Counted from the stretch's first letter, positions 28,747-38,934 are shown. The stretch is 64,000 nucleotides of DNA from Symbiodinium natans (GCA_905221605.1 CAJNDS010002091.1:336001-400000), one strand, 5' to 3'. The notes: generated by a model not told the origin, from the letters alone. A program made the numbers and translations.

Positions 28747-28790
28747 GCGGCGTGGCCCGACACCGCACCCGGAGTGTCCTAGTCACTCAT
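28747..28790 (-). promoter_or_regulatory. candidate UGA readthrough signal between ORF1 and ORF2
   Basis: On the minus strand ORF1 ends AAT GAG TGA CTA GGA: the stop is followed by CUAG, the context known to give high readthrough in mammalian and viral mRNAs. Four bases later GACACT (28778-28773) can pair with GGTGTC (28764-28759) as a 6-bp stem. The twelve codons between UGA and the ORF2 ATG are open and in the same frame. Confidence 0.6.
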
Positions 28791-30903
28791 TGCGTTGCTT
28801 CTTCACAAGCAGACTCTCAAGCTGCGCAGTTTGACTGGACATTTGCGCCTGGAGTTGCTCTCCCAATTGCAAACCTAGCGCCGCAACTGCCTGCTGGACT
28901 GCCTGTCCAACACCGTCAACAGAGCGTCCAACCTCTACCTGAACTTGGGCGAGTTGCTGTTGTTGGCCATCCAAGGTACTGGCAACTTGCTGGACCTGTG
29001 TGTTTGTGGCTTCAAGCGTGGCCGCAACTTGTTGGACCTGGGTGGTAGTGGCTGTGACTTTGTTTCCAAACTCCTGGAACCAACCCTCAAACTTCTGGTT
29101 TTGGCGCTGCAGTTCGCTAACGCTCTGTTCCAAACGCAGCAGGCGCTTGTCGTGCACCCCTTGTTGCTGGGCCTCTGCCCCGGCAACCGACTGGACCTGT
29201 TGAGTGACAGCCTCGTGGACTTGGCTGGTTAGCTCCGAGCGGAGCTGGTCCAGCTTCTTCTCTGCGCTTGACGAGATGGCCGGGCTTGGTAAGCCTGGAG
29301 GCGGACGGGGGCATGTGCTGGACGTAGCCTGGCTCCACGGGTCCCTGCCATTGGCCCAGGGGTCTGCCTCATTTGTGGGACCTTCGCCATCGTCATATAT
29401 GATGGCCCGCTTCGTGCGGCGGGAAGCAGTGACTGGTATCGGCCTTTCACCAGTGGCAGGGCCCTTCAGACGGGTCAAGATTGCGAAGCTGTCGCCAACT
29501 GGAAGGGCTTGAGCAGGAGGGTCGTCAGCAGATCCGATGTCCCAGGCGCTGCCTTGAGCATCACCTCTGGCGGGCTGAAGCGGACGAGCCTTCCAGTCCC
29601 ACTTGCGGAGGAGCTGTTGCATGTGGTGGCGTTGTATCCCCCTTGGCAGTGGGTACACCCGCCATTTCTGGACAACCTTTATCTGGACAAATTCCTGGCC
29701 AGGGCGGTGCGCAGCGAACACTGCACCTTCGTCACTTTCACGGACCCTCAAGCCGAATTTCTTACCTAGCCTGGCAACGGCTATGGCTTTGCCACAGGTT
29801 TTGAGAGCATGCGAAGCTGCTTGTCGATCTGCGTTTGGCAACCACACTACAGAGTAGACCTCACTTGGCGAAAACCCATCGCTGGAACGAGGTTCGCAGT
29901 ACACACCTTGTACGCCCAAGCGGAGACAGTGTTTCAAGGCAGAAGTGGGAATGCGGAACAACGCGTGGAACGCAGCAGCTGTGCCAGGATCTGCACGACC
30001 CCCTTCAAGCCTAGCCCACTGTCGAGCCCACACGTCCAGGAACAACTGATCCAAGGTCTCATCAACAGGCGCGTGAAAGCACGGGCAGTCACCCCTGCAA
30101 GAGCCATCCCGACATAAAGTAAGACCTGGTACCTTGGCAAGCAAAGCACGAATCGGTGCAGGACAGAACTCCTCCCATGGAATGCCCACTTCGTCACGGT
30201 AAACTGAGATGCGGATGGTGGACGTAGGCAGCTGCTCGACATCTGCAATGTCTTGCCTGGCCAAATCAACCTCTTCATCTCCCAATTGGAGGAGAGTGCC
30301 GGAAAGAAGCACTGGCTCATTGGTGGGTGCATAGATGGCAGGAAAGCGAATGTTACGTGCTGGTACACCTGCAATAGCTTCAGATGGAAGTTCCGAAGTA
30401 GAAATCAGGCCAAGCGCATCAACGGAAAGGGACTTAAAGCTCTGAATGTATGGCAGCATCTGCTGCGCACAACAAAAGGCAACCCCCGTGGCTTGACTAC
30501 CAACTTCGGAAATGGCAAGTTGGCCAAGTGGCGAGTTCTCTGGGCCAACAAAAGAACCTTGAGCAAGTAGCAGGTGGGCCGGATCAACTTGCAGGACTGG
30601 AACATCTGGCCTGGGCCGTTTGGCCTTCTGCTTTTTGCGCTTGGCGTCCTGCACGGCAGCCCCAAACTTGCTTGCTGCCTTTGCCTCAACTTGCGCTGCC
30701 AACTCTTCGGGCTTGATGTAGCGAAAGTTGGCTCCCGGTTGGGACGCTGCTGACTTGAGGGCCATCCAGGGGTTGGCGGCGCTCAGGCACTTGGCTAATG
30801 GCCCTGGACCGACCTTGGCCACTGCTGCCTGCACACGAGAGTGCACCTGATCGGCGGGAACGCCTTTCTCTAGCAGTAGCTCCTTTAGTTTAGTCTCTTG
30901 CTC
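28783..30903 (-). CDS. retrotransposon ORF1, gag-like coiled-coil protein, 5'-truncated
   Basis: Probably the RNA-binding/chaperone protein of the element's ribonucleoprotein. The frame is open from the 5' junction (EQETKLKELLLEKGVPADQ) with no ATG until residue M of NPWMALK; the GTG at 30844-30846 is not a convincing start, so the true N-terminus is lost or upstream. Visible: a basic patch (KRKKQKAKRPRP), a Cys/His cluster CRDGSCRGDCPCFH that could bind zinc, a proline-rich linker (CPRPPPGLPSPA), and a long C-terminal coiled coil rich in Q/V heptads (TTTQVQQVAATLEATNTQVQ). No RRM or canonical CCHC knuckle is seen. It ends at UGA in frame with ORF2. Confidence 0.85.
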   Translation of the reverse strand, partial: EQETKLKELLLEKGVPADQVHSRVQAAVAKVGPGPLAKCLSAANPWMALKSAASQPGANFRYIKPEELAAQVEAKAASKFGAAVQDAKRKKQKAKRPRPDVPVLQVDPAHLLLAQGSFVGPENSPLGQLAISEVGSQATGVAFCCAQQMLPYIQSFKSLSVDALGLISTSELPSEAIAGVPARNIRFPAIYAPTNEPVLLSGTLLQLGDEEVDLARQDIADVEQLPTSTIRISVYRDEVGIPWEEFCPAPIRALLAKVPGLTLCRDGSCRGDCPCFHAPVDETLDQLFLDVWARQWARLEGGRADPGTAAAFHALFRIPTSALKHCLRLGVQGVYCEPRSSDGFSPSEVYSVVWLPNADRQAASHALKTCGKAIAVARLGKKFGLRVRESDEGAVFAAHRPGQEFVQIKVVQKWRVYPLPRGIQRHHMQQLLRKWDWKARPLQPARGDAQGSAWDIGSADDPPAQALPVGDSFAILTRLKGPATGERPIPVTASRRTKRAIIYDDGEGPTNEADPWANGRDPWSQATSSTCPRPPPGLPSPAISSSAEKKLDQLRSELTSQVHEAVTQQVQSVAGAEAQQQGVHDKRLLRLEQSVSELQRQNQKFEGWFQEFGNKVTATTTQVQQVAATLEATNTQVQQVASTLDGQQQQLAQVQVEVGRSVDGVGQAVQQAVAALGLQLGEQLQAQMSSQTAQLESLLVKKQRNE

Positions 30904-30904
30904 C

Positions 30905-30917
30905 TAAACTCTATATA
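30905..30917. repeat. target-site duplication, right copy
   Basis: TAAACTCTATATA, identical to 23686-23698, directly outside the 5' end of the retrotransposon. Confidence 0.9.
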
Positions 30918-30962
30918 CACCTCAACGAAAATGGGCCCATGATCTACCCCCATAAACCTTAG

Positions 30963-31050
30963 AGCCCCAAATGCCCCAACGACCCAGATGCGCCGAGACA
31001 AGGGCCTCCAACTTTTGAAAGGCTTCGCGATACCGCTCCTTAAGTGGGCG
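30963..31050 (-). CDS. candidate exon, helical protein
   Basis: The minus strand reads RPLKERYREAFQKLEALVSA then HLGRWGIWG, with acceptor CTCAAAG. It lies only 46 bp from the retrotransposon insertion and is the nearest upstream exon. Confidence 0.57.
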
Positions 31051-31265
31051 CTTTGAGGTAGGGTTTAGGGTTTCGGGTTTGGAGTTTAGGCAGAGTGTAG
31101 GGTTACGGTTTAGGACTTAGGGTCGGGATTCTGGTTGAGCTACTTCGCATAGGGGGGTCGAGGACGGTTTAGGGTTCGCACTTCAAAGGTTCTTGTTGAG
31201 CTCTGTCTGTCGGGTTTGGGGTTTAGGGCCTTTGAGCACCAAGAGCTATGGGGAGTCTGAGTGAG

Positions 31266-31335
31266 CTAAACCCTAAACCCTAAACCCTAAACCCTAAACC
31301 CTAAACCCTAAACCCTAAACCCTAAACCCTAAACC
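31266..31335. repeat. CCCTAAA tract
   Basis: Ten perfect units. Confidence 0.94.
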
Positions 31336-31345
31336 CATCAAGGAC

Positions 31346-31392
31346 CCAGGGCGTTGACTTGGAAGATGTTGCCGGCGATTCTCCCGAAAAGC
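31346..31392 (-). CDS. candidate microexon
   Basis: The minus strand reads LFGRIAGNIFQVNAL between acceptor CCGGTAG and donor GTCCTTG: a 47-bp exon. Family not recognised. Confidence 0.5.
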
Positions 31393-32161
31393 CTACCGGG
31401 CCCACCACCCTTCAACTTGGCTGCCCTTAGTAGGGTAGCTATAAGGGTTTAGGGTTTAGGGTTTAGGGTTTAAGGTTTAGGGTTTAGGGTTTAGGGTTTA
31501 AACTTTAGGCTAAGGATCTAAAGTTACAGTAAAGCACCACCAAAGTTAAGAGATGTTTTGTTTGGGGCTTAGAGTTTAGGGCAGTTTAGGGTGTAGGGTG
31601 CCAGGAAATCTGGCCCTCCAGAAAAGACTCTGCCCACTTGGACCCGCATGCATAACGAGATGCTTCCATCCGGAGAGGATCTATTTGCTACTATTTGCTT
31701 AAGAACCCCAAAAGAATAATTAAAAAACACGATCCCTACATTACCCTTAAGCAGGAAGATTAATGTTTGTGTTTTCGGGGGATTCCTAAGCAACTAGTAG
31801 GGGTACCCAGAAACCCTGTGGCTTTTATCGGTGAAGGCCTTCGCTACCCCTAGGCTTCCTAGATGCCCCAAAGCCCTAAAGCCCTTTAAACCTGCCCAAA
31901 CACCTAAACCCACAAAAGCCTAAAAGCCCCAACAACCCGCCCAAAGCCCCCCAAACCCTAGAAAGCCCCTAGAAAAGACCTAGCAAAAACCTTCGAAACA
32001 TCCTAGAACCCGAATTAAACGCCCAAAAGCCCCAAAGCCCCATAATTAACCCTAAAACCTTCAAAACCTCAAGGGCCCATGACACCGAAATCCTGGAAGC
32101 ACCCAAAGCTCTCCATAATTCACCCTAAACCCTAAACCCTAAACCCCAAAACCCTACATCC

Positions 32162-32272
32162 CACCAACTCGCCCAGCTTCGTGGAGAGTCTCACTGCCTT
32201 CGGACCCCAGCGCTTTGGGAATTGCCGGCACCGTTGCAACCTCAGGCTGAGAAAGCTTTCGGAGGACTTTAA
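32162..32272 (-). CDS. candidate exon, unknown protein
   Basis: The minus strand reads KVLRKLSQPEVATVPAIPKA, LGSEGSETLHEAGRVGGM and TAG. Family not recognised. Confidence 0.5.
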
Positions 32273-32330
32273 CCAACGACCCTTACACCCCCTTTGTTCG
32301 CATGTAAGGTTTAAAGAGGGTTTATACTTA

Positions 32331-32428
32331 GAGGATCAGGGGACTTTGTAAGTGGGGTTACAAGTAAGGAGACCATACCTAGAACTCCTTTTGTATCCCC
32401 CAATGAGGGTACCCCGATCCTGCAACCC
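32331..32428. repeat. palindromic element, family T
   Basis: TAGAGGATCAGGGGACTTTG left; GGTACCCCGATCCTGC right; a CCCTAAA tract follows directly. Confidence 0.65.
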
Positions 32429-32837
32429 TAAACCCTAAACCCTAAACCCTGAACCCTGAACCCTGAACCCCTGAACCCTAAACCCTAGACCCTAGACCCT
32501 AGACCCTAAACCCTAAACCCTAAACCCTAAACCCTGCTCAAGTAGGGTTTAGAGGAGGAGGAGGATGGCCCGCCAAAACCCTACATCCTTAAATCCTAAA
32601 CCCGAAATACCTTGAATCCTAAACCCTAAAAGCCCTAAACCTAACAGTCCCAAAACCCTAAAAAACTGCAATAAGAGGATCCCCCGCCCAAAAAAAAAAA
32701 GGAAGTCGGGCTGCAAAACACTAAACCCCAAACCCCAAACCCTAAACCCTCAACCCCAAACCCCAAACCCTAAACCCTAAACCCCAAACCCCAAACCCCA
32801 AACCCTAAACCCCAAAAAATGGAAGTCTGGAAGTCGG

Positions 32838-32912
32838 GCTGCTAAGTGCGTCATCACGGGCTTGAGGCGGCGAAGACCGGCCTCGAGCTGCTCCTGCGCC
32901 TGGTTCGGGAGC
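32838..32912 (-). CDS. candidate exon, helical protein
   Basis: The minus strand reads LPNQAQEQLEAGLRRLKPVM then THLAAR, with acceptor TCAAACAG. Flanked by CCCTAAA/CCCCAAA tracts on one side and TTTAGGG on the other. Confidence 0.57.
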
Positions 32913-33086
32913 TGTTTGAGGGTTTAGGGCTTCATAGGGTTTAGGGTTTAGGGTTTAGGGTTTAGGGTTTAGGGTTTAGGGTTTAGGGTTCAGAAGCCGA
33001 AACTGTCCCGGACCGCGTCTAGGCGCGGCTTAGGCTATTTCATTAGGGAAGGCTTCAAGGACCTGCCTGTTCACAGAACACTACGG

Positions 33087-33262
33087 GTCCATATACCTCA
33101 TTGTTATGTACTTGGGCCCCAAAGTCCCTACATAGGAGGTACTTTAGAGGGTTTTTAAAAACCCTCTTTTTAAAAACCCTAAACCTTATTTTTCGCCCCA
33201 AAGCCCCTATGGTTGGAGGTACTTTAAGGCCCATGTATTCCCTATTTAGGTACATGGACATT
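33087..33262. repeat. palindromic element, family Z, with internal duplication
   Basis: Two nested copies of the arm (ACTTGGGCCCCAAAGTCCCT, and CGCCCCAAAGCCCCTATGG) around a core TTTTTAAAAACCCTC. Confidence 0.65.
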
Positions 33263-33370
33263 TGGGGGAAGTTTGTGACACACTCTTCTCATCAAGCTGC
33301 AGGCTGTTTCGCCAAGCCCTCACTAAACGCCAAGAACCTCCAAGGAGGAGCCACCCCCCCCCTAAAAAAT

Positions 33371-33480
33371 ACGTAGAGTTATAAGGACTCTAAAGTGGGT
33401 TATAACTTAGGTTCTAAGTCCCTGAGCTATTTTTTTTGTGTGGTATGGGGGCCCCCTCCTAGAACAAAAATAGTACCACT
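33371..33480. repeat. partial palindromic element, family U
   Basis: TAGAGTTATAAGGACTCTAA, GGGTTATAACTTAGGTTC and GGGGGCCCCCTCCTAG match the U core and right end; the left end is lost. Confidence 0.5.
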
Positions 33481-33616
33481 GGGGGGGGAGGGGAGGGGGG
33501 GCGGAGCGCCCCGAACTCACAACCATCACATCCCACCGACCCAGGGAAGACTCTAAACCCTAAACCCTAAGCCCTAAGCCTAAGCCCTATAAACCCTAAA
33601 CCCTAAACCCTAAACC

Positions 33617-33683
33617 CACGGAAGACTGGCCTTCTGAACGAACTGGACCAAGTCCTTCCGCGCCAGCCGGATTTCAGCCGCCA
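33617..33683 (-). CDS. candidate exon, helical protein
   Basis: The minus strand reads MAAEIRLARKDLVQFVQKAS then LPW, with acceptor CTGTCAG. The methionine may be internal. A plus-strand reading next door (33699-33800, DYWDLEYYFEPYKTLTHAQS) is also protein-like and unexplained. Confidence 0.52.
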
Positions 33684-33897
33684 TCTGACAGCAATCTCAG
33701 GACTACTGGGATTTGGAGTACTACTTTGAACCTTACAAAACTCTGACACATGCACAAAGCCCCAAGACCACCAAGTCCATAAACCTAACTATTCAGGTTT
33801 CGCTATTGGACCCATGACAGGCTTTGAGCTACTTAGCAACAAGTACTGGGCTTGGGGTTCACTTCGGTTCAGTGTGTAGGACGTAGGGGTTCAGGAT

Positions 33898-34049
33898 TAC
33901 TTGGAGGTTCATGGTACTTAATAACCCAATTATAACCGCACTGATAGCCCAATTGTATCCATGTTGGGACAATTAAATTCTAAAGCGCTTATAAGTGGGG
34001 TATCAGTACAGTTATAATTGGGTTATTCATTGCCATGAACCTCCAAGCA
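33898..34049. repeat. palindromic element, family Y
   Basis: TACTTGGAGGTTCATGGTAC left; GCCATGAACCTCCAAGCA right. A second Y copy lies 150 bp on, with one exon between them. Confidence 0.85.
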
Positions 34050-34055
34050 GGGGAT

Positions 34056-34118
34056 GAGGTTTCGTCCCGTGCCCGCCTTTGGCCCGTAGCGCGATGCGTC
34101 GACGGCGTCCACCTGCTC
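34056..34118 (-). CDS. candidate exon between two family Y elements
   Basis: The minus strand reads EQVDAVDASRYGPKAGTGRN, with acceptor GTGTCAG. It sits between Y copies at 33898 and 34199, as expected if both are in flanking introns. Confidence 0.55.
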
Positions 34119-34198
34119 CTGACACGCAATGCTGGGTTTAGGGTTTAGGGTTCGGGTTTAAGGTTTAGGGTTTAGGGTTTTAAGTAGTCCTTCGGGTT

Positions 34199-34333
34199 TA
34201 CTTGGAGGTTCAGGGTGCTTATGACCCAGCAAGAACTGTACTTACAAAAAAGCCCCTGAAGTGCCCGAGTATAGTTCTAATTGGGTTATAAGTACAGGGA
34301 TGATTGGGTTCTTACGTACCCTGAACCTCTAAG
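34199..34333. repeat. palindromic element, family Y
   Basis: TACTTGGAGGTTCAGGGTGC left; GTACCCTGAACCTCTAAG right. Confidence 0.82.
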
Positions 34334-34827
34334 AAGGGTTAACTAACTTGCTTCTTAAACATGTCTCCTTCTCAGGGTTACTGTGACATTGCGGAGCCTT
34401 GTATGTAGGGTGCTGACCTTGCTGAACAATTAAGATCAACACTCTTAGCCCTCAAAACCCCTCTCCACCTCCCACAACTTGTGAGACCTTACCTAAACAC
34501 TAAACTCTAAAAAGCATAGCTTGCAGAGACCCTCGGCCCAACCTGAACCCCACAGGATGGGCGCTACATCAGCGCCAGAAAGGGCCACCACCATGGAAGA
34601 AAATTCCCAAGTGTAGCCGGAACAAAGGTGCCAACATGGGCATTGTGCATTTTAGGGTTTAGGGTTGAGGGTTTAGGGTTTAGGGTTTAGGGATAGGGTT
34701 TAGGGTTGAGGGTCTGGGGGGTATGGGGGAGGGGTATGGGGAGGACTGTCATCAAGCTGATGGGCCCATCCCATTTTGAGCACCCAAAATTAAAACCCTA
34801 AACCCAGAACCCTAAACCCTAAACCCT

Positions 34828-34896
34828 CAGAGAAAGCACTTGCTGGCGAGCTGCCACATTTTTCTGCAGGTCCTCCAGCGCACCTCCCAGCGGTCT
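34828..34896 (-). CDS. candidate exon, helical protein
   Basis: The minus strand reads RPLGGALEDLQKNVAARQQV then LSLR. Strong amphipathic pattern. Family not recognised. Confidence 0.57.
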
Positions 34897-35371
34897 CAGT
34901 GTTCAGGGTTCAGGGTTTAGGGTTTAGGGATTAGGGTTTAGGGCTCTGCACTCCAACCCTAAAACACCTTTGAGAGTTTAGTCAAGGAAGTCACACTCGG
35001 CTAAGGATGTACTCCAAGGTCCTCCCTAATATACTCTTACTACCCCTAAACCCTAAACCCTAAACCCTAAACCCTAAACCCTAAACCCTAAAACCCTAAA
35101 ACTACAACCCTAAACCCTAAACCCTAAACCCTAAACCCTACACCCTAAACCCTAAACCCTAAACCCTAAACCTAAGAGGATCTTAAAAAAGGGGCCCCCA
35201 AACCCAAGGGCACAACCTTAGGCTTGGGGGCACGAGGAAGAGTCCCATGACTTGGGGTTTAGGGTTTAGGGTTTAGGGTTTAGGGTTTAGGGTTTAGGGT
35301 TTAGGGTTTTAGGGAAGTCGGGTGCAGGCTTTGAACCCGTTAACCCTAACCCTGAGAACCTCTTGGGGGTA

Positions 35372-35541
35372 CGTAGTTACATGGTCCCTTAGTATGGGCC
35401 TTTAAAAGGGGACCCCTTATAAACCCCTTATATACTCTATACAGCCCAAAGGCCCCTTTTATATCCCCATAATACGCTTTAATCCTTGTAGAGGAGCCCT
35501 CAGAAGGGGGAAACTCGCATATTCAGGGACTATGTAACTAC
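35372..35541. repeat. palindromic element, family V
   Basis: GTAGTTACATGGTCCCTTAG left; GGGACTATGTAACTACCCTT right; 18-bp near-perfect inverted termini. Confidence 0.8.
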
Positions 35542-35884
35542 CCTTAGAGAACCTTGAATCCCCAACACCTCAACCTTTGAAGCCGGCCGTGCCATCTTGG
35601 CTAAAGGCCGCGTGGAGTAGCACCAAGCACTAATCAGGAAGATCCCCTAAACCCCAAACCCCAAACCCGTAAAACCAAAACCCTAAGCCCAACCCCCTCT
35701 ACTGCTTGTGGCCTTGTGAACGTCATGACCTGTCGGTGGCCCCTAAACTCTAAGCCCTGCTGAAACTGGAAAGATTCAGGACCTTAGATAGTCTGAGTAA
35801 CTCCGTATCCATATTAAACTAAGGGTTTAGGGTTTACAGCTTAAGGGTTCAGGGGTTAAGGGTTCGGGTACCCTTCTTGGAGTT

Positions 35885-35976
35885 GGTTACTTCTCGTGCC
35901 TCGTACTCGCTGCTCGGCTTGCTTCGCAAGCTTCAGCCATATTCGGGCCTGCGCAGCAATGTTTCCCAGCTTCCTT
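35885..35976 (-). CDS. candidate exon, helical protein
   Basis: The minus strand reads KLGNIAAQARIWLKLAKQAE then QRVRGTRSN, with acceptor CCCTAG. Family not recognised. Confidence 0.57.
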
Positions 35977-36050
35977 CTAGGGTAGGCCAACGCCCCCCAG
36001 GGCTCCTTCAAAACAACTGCAGCTTCCGCGCCTGACCTGCATCGGCCCCC

Positions 36051-36123
36051 TAAACCCTAAACCCTAAACCCTAAACCCTAAACCCTAAACCCTAAACCCT
36101 AAACCCTAAACCCTAAACCCTAA
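36051..36123. repeat. CCCTAAA tract
   Basis: Ten perfect units upstream, on the minus strand, of the 35885-35976 exon. Confidence 0.94.
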
Positions 36124-36537
36124 GCTTCCCCAAACTCCCTACCCCCAAACTACATAGCTGCATGACAACTTAGCAAAGGACTATGATATTTGGTAGCGTT
36201 TTGGGCTCCTCTACTGCCTGCTCCCAAGTCGGTCACTGCAGAAGACTGTCCCTTTCATAGGGCTTTCGGCAGCCGAGCAAGACGATACTCCCCTTAGAAC
36301 CTTATAAAAATAATAATTGTAATATCCTCTTGGCTTTTATATTTAAAAAGTTAAACCAAAATAAGAAATTACTTGCCAAGGGGGATATAGAAGACCCGAA
36401 GGGTGGAGTTGTGCAGATGTCTGCACGGTGGTCACGGTCGAATATGGGTTTGCGGCGGAGGCCTTCAAAGTCAGCCTCGAAAGCTTGCCGTACACATACC
36501 CTAAACCCTAAACCCTAAACCCTAAACTCTAAACCCC

Positions 36538-36591
36538 GTGCAGCCCAAACTTCATCCGCTGGAAAGTTGTCGGATGTCGAATCTCGCTGAA
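36538..36591 (-). CDS. candidate microexon
   Basis: The minus strand reads FSEIRHPTTFQRMKFGLHG, with acceptor TTCATTCAG. Confidence 0.48.
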
Positions 36592-36790
36592 TGAACCCCA
36601 AACCCTAAACCCCACATTTTGCAGCCTAAACCCCAAACACGACACCCTATCGGGGACTTAACAAGTAACTTTAAGAAGGGTTCTTAAGTGGGATAACTCT
36701 AAACTACCAACTCTAAACCCCAAACCCTAAACCCTACACACCTCAAACCCTTGGGCGGGGGGGGAGAGGAGAGGGGGACAGCCTCCTCAC

Positions 36791-36849
36791 CCATGGCCCG
36801 GCGGCCGCCAGTTGGCGCTACCACGGAGCCCAACAAGGCGAGGGCTTCA
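36791..36849 (-). CDS. candidate exon with GTGAGG donor
   Basis: The minus strand reads EALALLGSVVAPTGGRRAMG, bounded by acceptor GAGGCAG and donor GTGAGG. Both splice signals are good; 59 bp long. Confidence 0.6.
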
Positions 36850-36894
36850 CTGCCTCAGGGGGTCTTGGGCTTTTTTTTTTTACGGGCTTCGGAG

Positions 36895-37017
36895 AGGTTT
36901 AGGGTTTAGGGTTGAGGGTTTAGGGTTTAGGGTTTGGGGTTTGGGGTTTAGGGTTTAGGGTTTGGGGTTTGGGGTTTGGGGTTTGGGGTTTGGGGTTTGG
37001 GGTTTGGGGTTTGGGGC
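36895..37017. repeat. variant telomeric tract, homogenised TTTGGGG
   Basis: It starts as TTTAGGG, then becomes at least nine consecutive TTTGGGG units. Confidence 0.92.
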
Positions 37018-37272
37018 TCGAAGGTGTAAAGGCGTAAAAGGCTCTAAGGGCTTTAGAGGGGTTTAGAGGGGTTCAAAGAGTTTTTTCAAGGTTTTAGGGG
37101 GGCTTTGAGGATGCCAAGGGTTTGTAAGGTTTTGGGGTGCGGGGTATTTAGGGCTTCGGGTTTGAAGGCTTTAGGATTCAACCCCAGACCCTGAAAGTCC
37201 AACCGCCCTTCAGAGGGAAAAGGGCTTTGTTGAAGGAAGCTACATGTAGCTGGGAACGGTGGGAGATGTAAC

Positions 37273-37372
37273 TTGGGATGTTCCCCCTTATCAGTCCTTA
37301 TTAATAGGGATTATTGTACCCCTCTCTTCTCTTACGATCCCTATTAAGGACTGTTAGTACAAGGGGGAACAG
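37273..37372. repeat. palindromic element, family X
   Basis: TTGGGATGTTCCCCCTTATC left; GGACTGTTAGTACAAGGGGG then AAC right. Confidence 0.8.
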
Positions 37373-37406
37373 CTCATCATGTCACCGAATTCTGTGGGAC
37401 ACCGTC

Positions 37407-37466
37407 AAGTTCGCGCCCATCTTAAGACCTCCTTGAGTTCCTTCACGACGGAGGAGACCCTCCGGC
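37407..37466 (-). CDS. candidate exon, helical protein
   Basis: The minus strand reads RRVSSVVKELKEVLRWART. Family not recognised. Confidence 0.5.
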
Positions 37467-37872
37467 AAGTCTAAACCCTAAGCCCTAAGCCCCAAACCCT
37501 AAGCCATAAACCGTAAACCCGACAACCCTGCAACCCTACAACCCCAAACCGCCAGAGTTCTAATCAGCTCAAACGCCAGAGTTCTCACGAACTCAATCTT
37601 AGGCCCTGCATTTTATCTGGGTTTCAGGGTTTTCGGGCTTGAGGGTGCATGCAGGAGCTTCTCTAAATTGCGAGCCCTCTTCTTCGGGCACTCAAAAAGA
37701 AGGCTCCGTAGTATACTAGGAAACCCCCTCCCAAAAAACCCTAATTTAGGTAACCCCCCCCCCTCCATATATCTAGGTGCCCCTAAGCACTAAACCCTAA
37801 ACCCCAGAGTTTGGGGGTGAATACATCTAGGGATGCTATAGTACCTCAATGGAGCCCAGAGCGAAAATCCAC

Positions 37873-37960
37873 CGTAAACCCTAAACCCTAAACCCTAAAC
37901 CCTAAACCCTAAACCCTAAACCCTAAACCCTAAACCCTAAACCCTAAACCCTAAACCCTA
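37873..37960. repeat. CCCTAAA tract
   Basis: Twelve perfect units. Confidence 0.94.
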
Positions 37961-37980
37961 CCGGGCCCCCCCCCTCGGGG

Positions 37981-38026
37981 CTTGGGGTCAGGGCCGGTCC
38001 GTATGAGCTCGCGCACGTTGCCAAGC
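37981..38026 (-). CDS. candidate microexon, ankyrin-like
   Basis: The minus strand reads LGNVRELIRTGPDPKPR with acceptor CCCATAG. LGNVRELIRTGPDPK resembles the end of an ankyrin repeat (V..LI..GADPN), but one partial repeat cannot assign it. Confidence 0.48.
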
Positions 38027-38504
38027 CTATGGGCCGCATCGGGTTTAGGGTTTAGGGTTTAGGGTTTAGGGTTCAGGGTTTAGGGCAACTTCTTACTGTC
38101 TTGCTACAAGCGAAGTAAGGATTTCGGAGGTTTGGTGCCATGTTTCCCTCTATAGAACACCCAATTCCCTGAGTCCACCTACCCGTAGAACAAGCAGGAT
38201 AGTGGTGTTTGTAGTTCCGAGTCGATAAGGCAAACACAGCTGTACCTAGAGTAGCCCCATTAGCAGGGGGGGGAGACATCTACCCATAGGTAAGGTCAGT
38301 TGTTAGGCTAATTACTCGAAACCCTACTACAGCAAACGCTCAAGACCCGCTAAGCCTCAAGCCGAAACCTGAAACAAAAACCCTAAACCCTAAACCCTGA
38401 ACCCTGAAACCTAAACCCTAAACCCTAAGCCCTAAACCCTAAACCCTAAACCCTAAGCCCTACGTGTGGAATTGATCGCGCGCTTACCAGCTCTTGCTTG
38501 TCCG

Positions 38505-38630
38505 TTAAAAAACCCTACGTGTCATGATGCTTCTGCCAAGTCGCACGCGGTGGATGGTTCCATGGTCACTGGCCATGCCAACGAGTGTCAGCGAGCCGTC
38601 GTCTTCGATGGCACCTGGGAGAGTTTTGAG
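38505..38630. other. coding-like island, strand unresolved
   Basis: The minus strand reads GAIEDDGSLTLVGMASDHGT then IHRVRLGRSIMT; the plus strand reads SHAVDGSMVTGHANECQRAV then VFDGTWESFEL. Both are protein-like; the minus one fits the neighbours. Confidence 0.45.
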
Positions 38631-38934
38631 CTTTTAATGGGTCGAGGATGTATAGGGTTTAGGGTTTAGGGTTTAGGGCTTAGGGTTTAGGGTTTAGGGT
38701 TCAGGGTTCAGGGTTTAGGGTTTAGGGTTCAGGGCTTAGGGGTTTAGGCGTTTTAGTATAGGGGTTTAGTGGTTGAGGGGTTAAGGGGTTTAGGGGTTTT
38801 AGGGATTTAGGGGTTGAGGGGTTCAGGGGTTTAGGCCCTAAACGCCGTGCCAAGAAGCCTACCGGACCTAACCCCTCTGAGCCTACGGTGAGTTGCATTT
38901 GCCTCTTCATATGTGCTGTAGTACAATAGGGGAT

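Larger units (their letters stand above)
23699..30904 (-). mobile_element. non-LTR retrotransposon (LINE-like), 7.2 kb, 5'-truncated
   Basis: A 7206-bp insertion between perfect 13-bp direct repeats. In minus orientation: ORF1 (no start codon, open from the 5' junction), a single UGA, then ORF2 with endonuclease, reverse transcriptase, zinc knuckle and RNase H. The 3' untranslated part is only about 68 bp and ends GAGTGAGATA with no poly(A). No long terminal repeats are present. The open ORF1 frame at the junction, lacking an ATG, indicates a copy truncated during target-primed reverse transcription. The lack of in-frame damage suggests a young insertion. It lies between minus-strand exons, presumably in an intron, in the sense orientation. 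Confidence 0.93.

Noticed and set aside
28945-30716. Plus-strand ORFs over ORF1
   Set aside because: Antisense shadows of the GC-rich ORF1 frame.
23699-30904. LTR retrotransposon
   Set aside because: No long terminal repeats, protease or integrase; endonuclease before RT and RNase H after it fit a non-LTR element.
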